From the NCBI RefSeq assembly GCF_002251295.1, contig NZ_NPJA01000024.1:26444-90443 (forward strand): a stretch of 64,000 nt of DNA, in the 5' to 3' direction. The stretch comes from Prevotella sp. P5-50. GTDB taxonomy: Bacteria; Bacteroidota; Bacteroidia; Bacteroidales; Bacteroidaceae. The notes below the pieces were generated by a model. That model was not told the origin of the DNA. It did not search any database and saw nothing but the letters and a program-made list of their open reading frames with translations. Below are positions 9,149 through 16,598 of this stretch, in pieces. A program made the position numbers and the translations under genes. Each line of letters begins with the position of its first letter. Position 1 is the stretch's first letter.

Positions 9149-9766
9149 ATGAACCTAAAAGAAACATTCAACACACATTTTCCGTTGGCTATTTTGGCTG
9201 GTATCTGCATTGCAATTGGTGGAACAGTCAATCTCAAAGTAGGAGGAATAGCTGGTGCAGTACTCTTCGCTTTTGGCTTAACAACCGTAGTGTATTATGG
9301 ATTGAAATTATACACAGGAACTGCAGGTTTTATACGCCGACATGGCGACTGGTCGATGCTCGTTATAGTACTCATCGGAAACATTATTGGTTGTCTGTTA
9401 ACTGCCCTTGCCATCAGATATGCTCATCCTGATTGTATAGACAAAGCAGGAGATATATTGACAGGGCGTATTACCAAAGGTCCATTTGCATGCGGCTTGT
9501 TGGCCATCGGATGTGGTTTTATTATGACGACTGCTGTTCAATTTGCACGACAGGGTAAAATGTTAGCACTCTTACTCGGTGTGCCAGTTTTCATTCTCTG
9601 TGGATTCACCCATAGTATTGCCGATGCATTTTATTTTCTTGCCGCACCTTGGGATGTGGTTTGTCAACCTATCGTTGCGTTGATTTATGTCTCTGAGGTT
9701 ATTGGCAACTTTATCGGTTGCAATCTCTATCGATGGATGACACCGGAGCAAGTAAGGGTAAAATAA
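9149..9766 (+). CDS. Formate/nitrite transporter family channel
   Basis: 205 aa integral membrane protein, shorter than FocA or NirC (about 270-285 aa) because the N-terminus is compact. FNT features are visible: alternating glycine-rich helices (AGICIAIGGTVNL), GKMLALLLGVPVFILCGFTHSIADAF with the conserved central His, and EVIGNFIGCNLYRW at the end. The family conducts formate, nitrite, hydrosulfide or related small anions. Neighbouring reductase and AraC genes do not settle the substrate. Short FNT members are known, so truncation by mutation is not required. Confidence 0.85.
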   Translation: MNLKETFNTHFPLAILAGICIAIGGTVNLKVGGIAGAVLFAFGLTTVVYYGLKLYTGTAGFIRRHGDWSMLVIVLIGNIIGCLLTALAIRYAHPDCIDKAGDILTGRITKGPFACGLLAIGCGFIMTTAVQFARQGKMLALLLGVPVFILCGFTHSIADAFYFLAAPWDVVCQPIVALIYVSEVIGNFIGCNLYRWMTPEQVRVK

Positions 9767-9809
9767 CTATCAAATCAACAAGTGAATAGAAAATAATAAG
9801 ATAAATAGA

Positions 9810-10205
9810 ATGAAACACATCGGTATATACACGATAATTGCTATTGCAATGTTTTCAGCTTGTCAAGAGACCTTAGAGCAACGTTGCCAGCGCGAAGCCC
9901 AAGCATATACAGAGAAAAACTGTCCTGCACTTATTGCCAAAGATGTAACAATAGACAGTCTGACATTCGACAAACAATCCCACACATTGTGTTATGCTTA
10001 CACCTTAGGTGGTGTACTGGATGACTCTGCAATAGTGAACAAGTCTGAACTAAAACAGCAAATGCTGATGGACTTAAGAAATGCCACATCGCTAAAAATT
10101 TATAAAGAGGCTGGCTACAGCTTTCGCTACGTGTATTATTCACGAAAGCATCAAGGACAGAAACTTCTTGACGTGGTATATAAGGCAAAAGACTATCAAA
10201 AATAA
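9810..10205 (+). CDS. Small lipoprotein of unknown function
   Basis: 131 aa. The signal MKHIGIYTIIAIAMFSAC ends in a lipobox (FSAC), followed by QETLEQRCQREAQAYTEKNCP. The remainder looks like a compact alpha/beta domain with no motif I recognise; a similar architecture is common in unnamed Bacteroidales lipoproteins. It follows the FNT channel by 43 bp on the same strand and is the last gene before the accessory island. Confidence 0.75.
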   Translation: MKHIGIYTIIAIAMFSACQETLEQRCQREAQAYTEKNCPALIAKDVTIDSLTFDKQSHTLCYAYTLGGVLDDSAIVNKSELKQQMLMDLRNATSLKIYKEAGYSFRYVYYSRKHQGQKLLDVVYKAKDYQK

Positions 10206-10212
10206 CGCCCAA

Positions 10213-10248
10213 ACAATCCCCAAGGCCATCGGCGGCTTTGGGGATTGT
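10213..10248. terminator. Intrinsic terminator-like hairpin at island left edge
   Basis: An 11-bp perfect stem (ACAATCCCCAA with TTGGGGATTGT) lies between convergent genes. On the minus strand it is followed by a T-rich stretch; it could serve both sides. Confidence 0.6.
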
Positions 10249-10266
10249 CTTGATGACGGCAGAGGG

Positions 10267-10725
10267 CTATCTGATGGTAAGCCACACGGCTTCGCCCCTG
10301 TCCTTGGCCTCCACAATTCGCTTTTTCAACTTGTAGAGCCACTTGCGGCTATCCAGCACCTTGCCCACCTCGCGGTTCATGCCCACGAGGATGCAGCCCT
10401 CGGTGTCCTTGGCTGTGTTGCCAGCGTGGATGCGGATGCCGCTCCACTGCTTCTTGAATGTCTCGTCGCCCAGCAGAATGGGCAGCCATTGCTTGAACTT
10501 GGGTGAGAACGAGATAACCACGGCATACCGCCCTTCAGGGATGGCACTCTTGCCCTTGATTTTGTATGCGCCGTTCTTGTAGTCGCGCCATGTCGGCTCT
10601 AAGGTATCACAAAAGTACTCGTCGGCTGTGCCTGTCAGGTATTCGTCCGCTACCTGCTTGCGGATGCAGAGCCTACCTATCGTGTAGGTCTTGCGCTTTG
10701 CTATACGTGTCAATATTAGTTCCAT
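10267..10725 (-). CDS. DUF5675 family protein
   Basis: 152 aa. The core reads FCDTLEPTWRDYK, AIPEGRYAVVISFSPKF, IRIHAGNTAKDTEGCILVG, which matches DUF5675, a family found in phages and integrated elements and often located where an endolysin or amidase would be. The conserved His-Ala-Gly-Asn and Asp-Thr-Glu-Gly-Cys block suggests an enzyme with a YkuD/L,D-peptidase-like arrangement, but activity is not established. It is downstream of the VirE-like gene on the same strand. In related Bacteroidetes modules an amidase commonly sits beside HU and smalltalk; here DUF5675 may occupy that role at the other end of the island. Confidence 0.8.
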   Translation of the reverse strand: MELILTRIAKRKTYTIGRLCIRKQVADEYLTGTADEYFCDTLEPTWRDYKNGAYKIKGKSAIPEGRYAVVISFSPKFKQWLPILLGDETFKKQWSGIRIHAGNTAKDTEGCILVGMNREVGKVLDSRKWLYKLKKRIVEAKDRGEAVWLTIR

Positions 10726-10777
10726 TTGTCAGACAAGAATTTAACTTTGTTGAATTTCTGTCGCTCCTCGGCAAAAC

Positions 10778-13246
10778 TCAGGCAAGCTTGGCTTTGCTCT
10801 CGTCGCTTAGAAATTTGAGTTTACGATAATTGTAAGGTGTAAGGCGTAAGACGTACTTGCGATAGACCCATTGGTAGAGCATGTTGGCAGTGCCATCGAT
10901 CGGCATGCCCTGCGACTGCCGTATGATTTCTGCATCGTGCTGGGTGAACTCGTCTGGCAGCAGCTCCAGCAGGTTGCGGGCACCTGGGCGCACCACTCGC
11001 TCACCCTCCTCGTTAGCCTGCTGAATGGCTGCGCCAAAGAACTCCATCTTGCACCACATATCGTACTTCAAGCTCCAGCGCACGAACTCCTCGATTTCCT
11101 TCGCCCACTTGTAGTCGTTCATGATGTAGAGCACGCAAGCCTTCAAGTAGGCTATCACGTTGGCGCGGAAAGACAGGTTCTCATACACTCGTGACTGCGA
11201 GAGGCGGGCGAACTCGGCATTCTCCTCGCTCATCTTCTTGGCCAGCTTGAATGCCTGTGGGCAGTCAATCGTGCCAGCGGCTCTTGTCAAGCGGTCGATG
11301 AATGGTCTCAACTCTTCATCAAAGGCAGCATCGTATGTGCCATACACGGGCATGTCGGCTCCAATCTCACGCTCAGGGATAGTGCAGAAGTTGATGCGGC
11401 TGATTGGGCCATCGGTCAGCACTCGGCTGAAATACTTCTGCCCTTTCTGGATGGTCGTGGCCGCGTTCCAGTTGAAGCGAATCGTGACTTTCTCCGTCAC
11501 CGACTGCGTGCCTACTCGCGTCTGTCCATATCGGTTGTCTGGGTCGAAAGCCAAGCACATTATCTGGAACTGCTGCTGTCCGCGACCACTGCCGCGCAGG
11601 GCATCAAACTGGTCAATCTCGTTCATCTTCGTGTAGAGGAAATGATCGTCGGCTTCGGCCATGCGCATCACAAAGGCAGGGTTGGTCATATCGGGGTCAA
11701 CCTCCTGAATCACCAGACCTTCAGGACGCTGCCGCTTGTCCTTGTTCGCTCCTTTCGAGTTCACCTCTTTCTTCCATTCGGCTTCACGCTTCAGGTTCTC
11801 GGCATCGCGAGCGCGAATGTCCTTCATGATGTGGTTGATAGGCTGCGAGACACAGTCCTTACCAGCACCCGTTCCGGCCATCAGCACGTTCATGAACGTG
11901 GCCTCGTGCTTCACATTGTCTATGTAAGGGAAACGGACTTTCCAGAGGTGTGCGCCCAATGCAGGGAAGATAGCGTGAGCCACTGCGGGTTTATAGACAT
12001 CGGGGGTCTTGCTCAACAATAAGGCAACGACCTTCGGCAACTTCGTGGGCATCTTGGGCGGTGTTGTGGGGTACGCAGGCGGCTCGCCTGCAACCTGTGC
12101 ACTTGCTGCAACCGAAGCCGGTTGTGTACTCTGCAATGCGCTTCCTGCATCCTTTGCCATCTTTAGCCTCTTCGCCAAGGTCTTGCGCTGAAAAGCACTC
12201 AACTTCTGATTCGGGTCATAATACTTCGTGTAGAAGTCCTCAACCAACTGCCGACAGTCGTTCTCGTTCACAAAGTCGGCCATGCGCACTTGCAGCACAC
12301 CCAGCAATTCTTCCTTCGTCAGTAACTGCGTAGCCCCAACAGACAGGATGCTTTTCAGAGCTAGGTGTCGCTTATTACTGCCCTCCACGAGCACATCGGG
12401 TGTCAGTTCCGCCTCTTTCATGCAAGCATCAAACACGAACAGCGTACCAGCATCGGCTGGGTGCGCATCACTTCCGCAAGGTGATCCCTTTAGGGACGTC
12501 TCGGATGCGGCCTTGGAGTTGGTATCTGTGGCAGCCGCAACCGAGGCCGACTGCGTACCAACTAACTTTCGTCCGTCAACATCCAGCCCTCTTTGCAGAT
12601 ACGCCTCCCTGCGCTCCTCTAACTCTTCCTTAGAAAGAGCCTCCAGCCAATGCTCAGAGCGATACACCTCTTCGTCGATACCCGTCACATAGATGAACCT
12701 TTCGGGTGTAATGCAACTGGGGTCATACAGTTCAGGCATACCCAGTTCTTCGCAGAAGCCACGTTGCGCCTCCTCAATCGTCATGCCCTTTGGAATGCGG
12801 ATGTAGATATGCCCTTTCTTCCGAGCCGAATACTCGATGCGCAGCACCATGTCCTGCCACTCGCTATCCTCATCCTTGTTCACAGCAAGAGCTTTCTCGA
12901 AAGCCTCACGCACCTTCGTAGCATCATCCACATCAACGCAAGTCATAAACGTAAAAGCCTCTGGAATAATCGCGCTCTGCGCCCGATGGTTATCCTTGAA
13001 CTGAGTGTAGTGCGGACAGATATAAGGCAACTGGTCTTTCTTCTTCTCGTCACCCTGACGAATAGCCTCCACCATCTCCTTCAGCCATCCCTCGGAGAGC
13101 AGCTTGTCAAGCTGCTCCGAGGTTTGTGTCTCTGCATAGCCGCGCCCTTTCAGTCGCGGCTGTGCATTTGCTGCTATCACCTTCATCGTGTTATCGTTAA
13201 GGTTGTCGCTAAGGTTATCGTTAGCGTTGTTTAGTCGTTGTCCCAT
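10778..13246 (-). CDS. VirE N-terminal / DUF3987 primase-helicase-like protein
   Basis: 822 aa. The N-terminal part (about residues 50-200) matches the BT4734/VirE-N type domain (ICPHYTQFKDNHR, FMTCVDVDDATKVREAF, GHIYIRIPKGM). A primase C-terminal-like stretch follows, then a DUF3987 helicase-like domain with a Walker-A-like AGTGAGKDC (about residue 464) and a DPDMTNPAFVMRMAEAD segment. Such proteins are found on Bacteroidetes mobile elements and are presumed to act in DNA replication or transfer. The start at 13246 overlaps the upstream gene by 16 bp; a second ATG at 13186 is possible and would drop an Asn-Asp-rich repeat (NDNLSDNLNDN). Confidence 0.82.
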   Translation of the reverse strand: MGQRLNNANDNLSDNLNDNTMKVIAANAQPRLKGRGYAETQTSEQLDKLLSEGWLKEMVEAIRQGDEKKKDQLPYICPHYTQFKDNHRAQSAIIPEAFTFMTCVDVDDATKVREAFEKALAVNKDEDSEWQDMVLRIEYSARKKGHIYIRIPKGMTIEEAQRGFCEELGMPELYDPSCITPERFIYVTGIDEEVYRSEHWLEALSKEELEERREAYLQRGLDVDGRKLVGTQSASVAAATDTNSKAASETSLKGSPCGSDAHPADAGTLFVFDACMKEAELTPDVLVEGSNKRHLALKSILSVGATQLLTKEELLGVLQVRMADFVNENDCRQLVEDFYTKYYDPNQKLSAFQRKTLAKRLKMAKDAGSALQSTQPASVAASAQVAGEPPAYPTTPPKMPTKLPKVVALLLSKTPDVYKPAVAHAIFPALGAHLWKVRFPYIDNVKHEATFMNVLMAGTGAGKDCVSQPINHIMKDIRARDAENLKREAEWKKEVNSKGANKDKRQRPEGLVIQEVDPDMTNPAFVMRMAEADDHFLYTKMNEIDQFDALRGSGRGQQQFQIMCLAFDPDNRYGQTRVGTQSVTEKVTIRFNWNAATTIQKGQKYFSRVLTDGPISRINFCTIPEREIGADMPVYGTYDAAFDEELRPFIDRLTRAAGTIDCPQAFKLAKKMSEENAEFARLSQSRVYENLSFRANVIAYLKACVLYIMNDYKWAKEIEEFVRWSLKYDMWCKMEFFGAAIQQANEEGERVVRPGARNLLELLPDEFTQHDAEIIRQSQGMPIDGTANMLYQWVYRKYVLRLTPYNYRKLKFLSDESKAKLA

Positions 13247-13668
13247 ACCGTCACCTCCTTTCTGCTGTTAAGGTAAGCCATCACCTCCTCGCTCTCCTGA
13301 TAGAAGAGGCTCTTCATCAGTGCCAGCCCATAACGGCGTGGAAATCTGAACTCCACCTTCAAACATCCTCGCTGTCCGTGGTTCATCTCTCGTGTCCGCT
13401 TCACGTCGGCATGAGCCGTCTGAAACAGCGTCTCGTACTTCGGCCCGTTCATGCCGTCTCGGAATCGCTTCACTCTCGTGCGACCATCCTCGTCCACCTC
13501 AATGCCGCCACGGTATCGGACAAGGCCTTTGCCGTCAGCCGTCACGGGAGCCTTCGAGTCCTCCCACGAGCATGGATAGATATTGATGTCGCCGTTGGCC
13601 ATAAAACTTGTCTGTGTGTCCATCTGGACGTTCTGCAAAATGTTCTGCTTAAAATTCTTCTGTGTCAT
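13231..13668 (-). CDS. Hypothetical protein preceding the VirE-like gene
   Basis: 145 aa, unrecognised. It has an N-terminal polar segment, GDINIYPCSWEDSKAP, a central KGLVRYRGGIEVDEDGRTRVKRF and a C-terminal LKVEFRFPRRYGLALMKSL followed by QESEEVMAYLNSR. Its end overlaps the VirE-like start by 16 bp, so translation is probably coupled and the product may work with that protein. Conserved small partners of this kind are common upstream of VirE-N genes, but I cannot name the family. An internal ATG (MDTQTSF) is an alternative start. Confidence 0.65.
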   Translation of the reverse strand: MTQKNFKQNILQNVQMDTQTSFMANGDINIYPCSWEDSKAPVTADGKGLVRYRGGIEVDEDGRTRVKRFRDGMNGPKYETLFQTAHADVKRTREMNHGQRGCLKVEFRFPRRYGLALMKSLFYQESEEVMAYLNSRKEVTVWDND

Positions 13669-13756
13669 TGTTGTGAGTTGTTTGCGAGAAGAAGGTCAGA
13701 TTCTTTGCGCATTTACCCGGGAACATCCTCCTCACTTCAACTCAGGTTAATAATGT

Positions 13757-14038
13757 TTATCTGTTGACTTTGATTAAGTCCGTCACCACGATGTCTTGAA
13801 ACATCTGTCCGTTATACTCCCGTGTTGTGAATCGCATCGTGGCTATCACGATGTCGTTCTCATAGAACTGGCACACAGCCAGATTTCCCAAAGCCGCCAC
13901 AACATACTGGTTCTCGTACTTGCCGCCCACCTCCTGAAGCACCAGGTTGCGCTTGGCCATCTGTCCGTTTTCGGACTTCTCGCTCTTCACCGTGAACTGC
14001 TCACCGCACTTCACCACTCTCATAATTTTTGTTTCCAT
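13757..14038 (-). CDS. DUF3127-like OB-fold protein
   Basis: 93 aa when started at METKIMRVVKCGEQF. An upstream in-frame ATG at 14101 lies at or ahead of the predicted transcription start, so it is unlikely. The pattern GEQFTVKSEKSENGQMAKRNLVLQE with GDIV-like CQFYENDIVIATM and MFQDIVVTDLIKV resembles DUF3127/single-strand-binding OB folds from mobile elements. It is first in the operon running into the 145-aa and VirE-like genes, which would fit a role with single-stranded DNA. Family assignment is by pattern only. Confidence 0.6.
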   Translation of the reverse strand: METKIMRVVKCGEQFTVKSEKSENGQMAKRNLVLQEVGGKYENQYVVAALGNLAVCQFYENDIVIATMRFTTREYNGQMFQDIVVTDLIKVNR

Positions 14039-14103
14039 TTGTCTTTTGCTGCCATCCGCTGCCCGAAGCCTCACCATGAGACATCTTCGTCGGATTGACA
14101 TTG

Positions 14104-14111
14104 CAAAGATA
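14104..14111 (-). promoter_or_regulatory. -7 box for the OB-fold/VirE operon
   Basis: TATCTTTG on the minus strand, between the terminator at 14125-14153 and the gene starting at 14038. Confidence 0.55.
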
Positions 14112-14124
14112 CAGACATAAAAAA

Positions 14125-14153
14125 TCCCGACTCAGAAAAAATCCGAGTCGGGA
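14125..14153 (-). terminator. Intrinsic terminator of the R-M/unknown operon
   Basis: A 9-bp perfect stem (TCCCGACTC with GAGTCGGGA) followed on the minus strand by a run of T. It ends the long operon that starts near 19680 and insulates it from the VirE operon. Confidence 0.8.
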
Positions 14154-14192
14154 ATTGTTATTGGAATTTTGGAATTGTTATTGGAACTGCCC

Positions 14193-14723
14193 TCAGCTCT
14201 TAATGCCGAGTTTCAGCATCAGGAACTCCGCCACCACATACTGTTGCCTATAGTTATCGCTCTTGTCTTTCTGCGTAACCCAAACCGACGGTGAACAGGT
14301 TGCTATGAGCGGAACCTCCTTTGATGCCGCACTCAATGAGTCATAGGTTAGCCGACGTTTATCATCTACACTGCCAAGCTCAAGTTCGGTCATCTTGGTA
14401 ACAAAGGAGGTCATCTGTGCAGGATAATTGCAGAATTCCTTCAGCACTTTATACACTGCCCACCATTGCTTTTTATTTGAAAACACGAGGCCATCCCCCT
14501 CCTTGGCTTTCAGCAATTCCTCAACGGCAGCCTTTATATTCTTGTCCGACTGTGTCTGTGGAGCAGTTTTCGCGCCGTTGTTTATCTGAATGCCGATGCC
14601 GCCCTGCTCCACGTTGCCAATCTCGTTCTCAACAACTTTCACGCCTACAACATCGCCTTTGAAATTGCTCAGGTCGAAGCCTTCGACAGCAGCCTTTATC
14701 AGTTCCTTCACATCTATGTCCAT
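14193..14723 (-). CDS. Unrecognised protein, last gene of R-M operon (176 aa)
   Basis: 176 aa, no family recognised. Residues about 28-46 read KVVENEIGNVEQGGIGIQIN, which closely matches the C-terminal end of the protein encoded just upstream. The C-terminal two thirds are helical (KKQWWAVYKVLKEFCNYPAQM, YRQQYVVAEFLMLKLGIKS) and could be a helical bundle or DNA-binding domain. It starts 5 bp after the 253-aa gene and is followed by a strong terminator, so it is the distal member of the operon containing the EcoRII-type genes. A linked defence or island-maintenance role is inference from location. Confidence 0.7.
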   Translation of the reverse strand: MDIDVKELIKAAVEGFDLSNFKGDVVGVKVVENEIGNVEQGGIGIQINNGAKTAPQTQSDKNIKAAVEELLKAKEGDGLVFSNKKQWWAVYKVLKEFCNYPAQMTSFVTKMTELELGSVDDKRRLTYDSLSAASKEVPLIATCSPSVWVTQKDKSDNYRQQYVVAEFLMLKLGIKS

Positions 14724-14728
14724 ACTTA

Positions 14729-15490
14729 TTACCTATTTTGATATTCCTTGTTTACGCCAATGCCGCCTCTCTCGACGTTCTGTATTTCGCTCTCCACGTG
14801 CTTCACAGCCACATACTCTTTTACGTCCAGAAGTGTGGTGGTCTTGATGCCCAGTTTGTCGAACAGCGCTATCAGCTCCTTGTCGTAGGCATGGCCGTGG
14901 TCAATGTTGTAGCGAGCCAAAAAGAGCAGTTGCCCCTTGATGGCATCCTTGTCCATCTGGTCGGAATAGTTCACGAAGTCGGCAAACAGCTGCCTGATTT
15001 TCTCTGAGCCGCCACCCATTCGTTCTATTTCCTTCAACTCATAGTTCAGCAAGTCCGTTTTCTTCCCCTCCATCCATCTGGCATCCTCCTTGGCGGTCAT
15101 CTGCTCAACGAGAGGCCAAAGGAGGGCGTTTCCGTCAAGGCGCTCAAAGATGCGGAAGATGATTCCCCTGATGTCGATGCCAACAGTTTGCTTTGCTCGT
15201 GCCTGTAGCTGAGCCGTGGCCACAGCCAATATGATGGCTGCATCATTCTCATCCTGCGCTTCATCCTCCAAATCGTCAATCTCCTCATCCAGTCCCTCTG
15301 CTGCATCAGGCAGGGCAAACAATGACTCACAGAAATTCTGGGCGGCGAGGAACACCTCTACTGCCGACAACCCAGTTTCCCCGTCACGTTTCATCTGGCG
15401 CAAAGCCTCATGGCTCAGGATGTACACTACATCCGTGAGTAGTTGCCGCCGAGCTAGGCTCTGTTGCTGTCTGTCGAGTGTCACTATCAT
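14729..15490 (-). CDS. Unrecognised protein of R-M operon (253 aa)
   Basis: 253 aa, no family recognised. Mostly helical; an acidic linker lies at about residues 65-83 (AEGLDEEIDDLEDEAQDEN), a middle segment reads GIIFRIFERLDGNALLWPLV, and the C-terminus carries KHVESEIQNVERGGIGVN, a motif shared with the next protein. Its start overlaps the stop of the 329-aa gene by ATGA, a sign of translational coupling, and the 176-aa gene begins 5 bp after its stop. The three probably form one functional unit. Confidence 0.7.
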   Translation of the reverse strand: MIVTLDRQQQSLARRQLLTDVVYILSHEALRQMKRDGETGLSAVEVFLAAQNFCESLFALPDAAEGLDEEIDDLEDEAQDENDAAIILAVATAQLQARAKQTVGIDIRGIIFRIFERLDGNALLWPLVEQMTAKEDARWMEGKKTDLLNYELKEIERMGGGSEKIRQLFADFVNYSDQMDKDAIKGQLLFLARYNIDHGHAYDKELIALFDKLGIKTTTLLDVKEYVAVKHVESEIQNVERGGIGVNKEYQNR

Positions 15491-16476
15491 GCTGCCTGTT
15501 CCTCCCCTTCGCCTGTTGCCTCGTGCTTCATCGAGTTCATCAGCTCCACAATCTGCTCTTCAGCCCTTAGGCGGTCTTCAGGCTCTATCTTGCTGCCATC
15601 CTTGCGCGTCTGATTGAACAGCATCTCCAGATACGCTTCGTTAAACTCATGACTCACAATCTTGTCCGTGTTTTCATCATCACTGTCAATGAAGCAGCGG
15701 AATGTGCCGCCATCGTTTGTCACCAGTTCTATAGGCTCGTCCACAGCCTCGGCAAATGTCAGCAGGTTGCGCATGAAAACACTGCTCTTGTCGACATAGA
15801 GTGCAGCTTTCTTCTGCTCAGGCATCACCGTGTAGTGCCCCTTGTACTTCGCTTGCTTTTGGGCATACAGCACCTCCAGCAGCGAGCCCATCAGCGTATC
15901 ATCGTAGTAGTCGCGCTTCTTGTCCTTTAGAGCCTGCACCTTCCTAAGAATCTCGTCACGCTCCATTTCTGGCACTCCGAAGCGCATCTGCTGGGCGTGC
16001 TCCTGCTGACGCTCCCATACCTCGAACAGGTCTTTCGGATAGTAGTCGGGCACAACCTCAAAGCCGTAGCAATGCTCCTTGAACAACTGCTGGTCGATGC
16101 AGAAGCTCATGATCTTGGCCACCTTGTGCGTATTGCTGAATGCCCGTTTTCGTTTCTGGATGGCCACGGTGCGCAGATTCTCCCGATTGTCGATGATGAC
16201 AAAGCATGATGGCTCGTCCTTGGCCATCGCTGGTTCAAAGTCGCGCTCCACGGGTATGTCGATATCGTTGGCAAAGCGCATCACCGTGATGTCATGTGCT
16301 GTGGTGAGGTGATACACACGGTGCTTATACACCTTGCGGTCAGTACCTTCACCCAGAAAGAACTCGATGCCCTCATCACGCTCGAAGAGCAATCCGAGAT
16401 GCTTCTGCCGTTCTTCCCATTCATAGCAGCCGGCATCATGCTTGTACTTGATGTAATATTGTGCGAAGCGAGACAT
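15487..16476 (-). CDS. Unrecognised protein of R-M operon (329 aa)
   Basis: 329 aa, no family recognised with confidence. The N-terminal third is beta-rich with RKVYKHRVYHLTTAHDITVMRF and CFVIIDNRENLRTVAIQKRK; a central charged helical stretch (residues about 170-210) precedes a third part with YTVMPEQKKAALYVDKSSVFM and a conserved-looking FRCFIDSDDENTDKIV. The C-terminus is acidic. It overlaps the 253-aa gene by 4 bp. Its position downstream of a restriction-modification pair in an island makes an anti-phage or regulatory role plausible, but no catalytic motif is visible. Confidence 0.7.
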   Translation of the reverse strand: MSRFAQYYIKYKHDAGCYEWEERQKHLGLLFERDEGIEFFLGEGTDRKVYKHRVYHLTTAHDITVMRFANDIDIPVERDFEPAMAKDEPSCFVIIDNRENLRTVAIQKRKRAFSNTHKVAKIMSFCIDQQLFKEHCYGFEVVPDYYPKDLFEVWERQQEHAQQMRFGVPEMERDEILRKVQALKDKKRDYYDDTLMGSLLEVLYAQKQAKYKGHYTVMPEQKKAALYVDKSSVFMRNLLTFAEAVDEPIELVTNDGGTFRCFIDSDDENTDKIVSHEFNEAYLEMLFNQTRKDGSKIEPEDRLRAEEQIVELMNSMKHEATGEGEEQAA

Positions 16477-16480
16477 ATTT

Positions 16481-16594
16481 TTACATTTGTTTAATCATAC
16501 CCTCAACATTTCTTTTCTGAATGGGCCAAACAGGTTGGAGCAACCGCCAGTGAACCATTTCGACGGAATATGTATAGTGGATGTTTTGCTGCAT
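16481..16594 (-). CDS. Possible 37-aa small ORF between EcoRII and the 329-aa gene
   Basis: The reading frame MQQNIHYTYSVEMVHWRLL... ends 4 bp before the next start codon and begins just after the endonuclease stop. The spacing would allow translational coupling. There is no homology evidence, and composition could arise by chance. Confidence 0.3.
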   Translation of the reverse strand: MQQNIHYTYSVEMVHWRLLQPVWPIQKRNVEGMIKQM

Positions 16595-16598
16595 GCCG

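Noticed and set aside
12650..13234. 194-aa plus-strand frame opposite the VirE-like gene
   Set aside because: Antisense shadow of a conserved minus-strand coding region in GC-rich DNA.
14038..14101. Longer start for the OB-fold-like gene at 14101
   Set aside because: It would begin at or before the predicted transcription start from the -7 box at 14104-14111.
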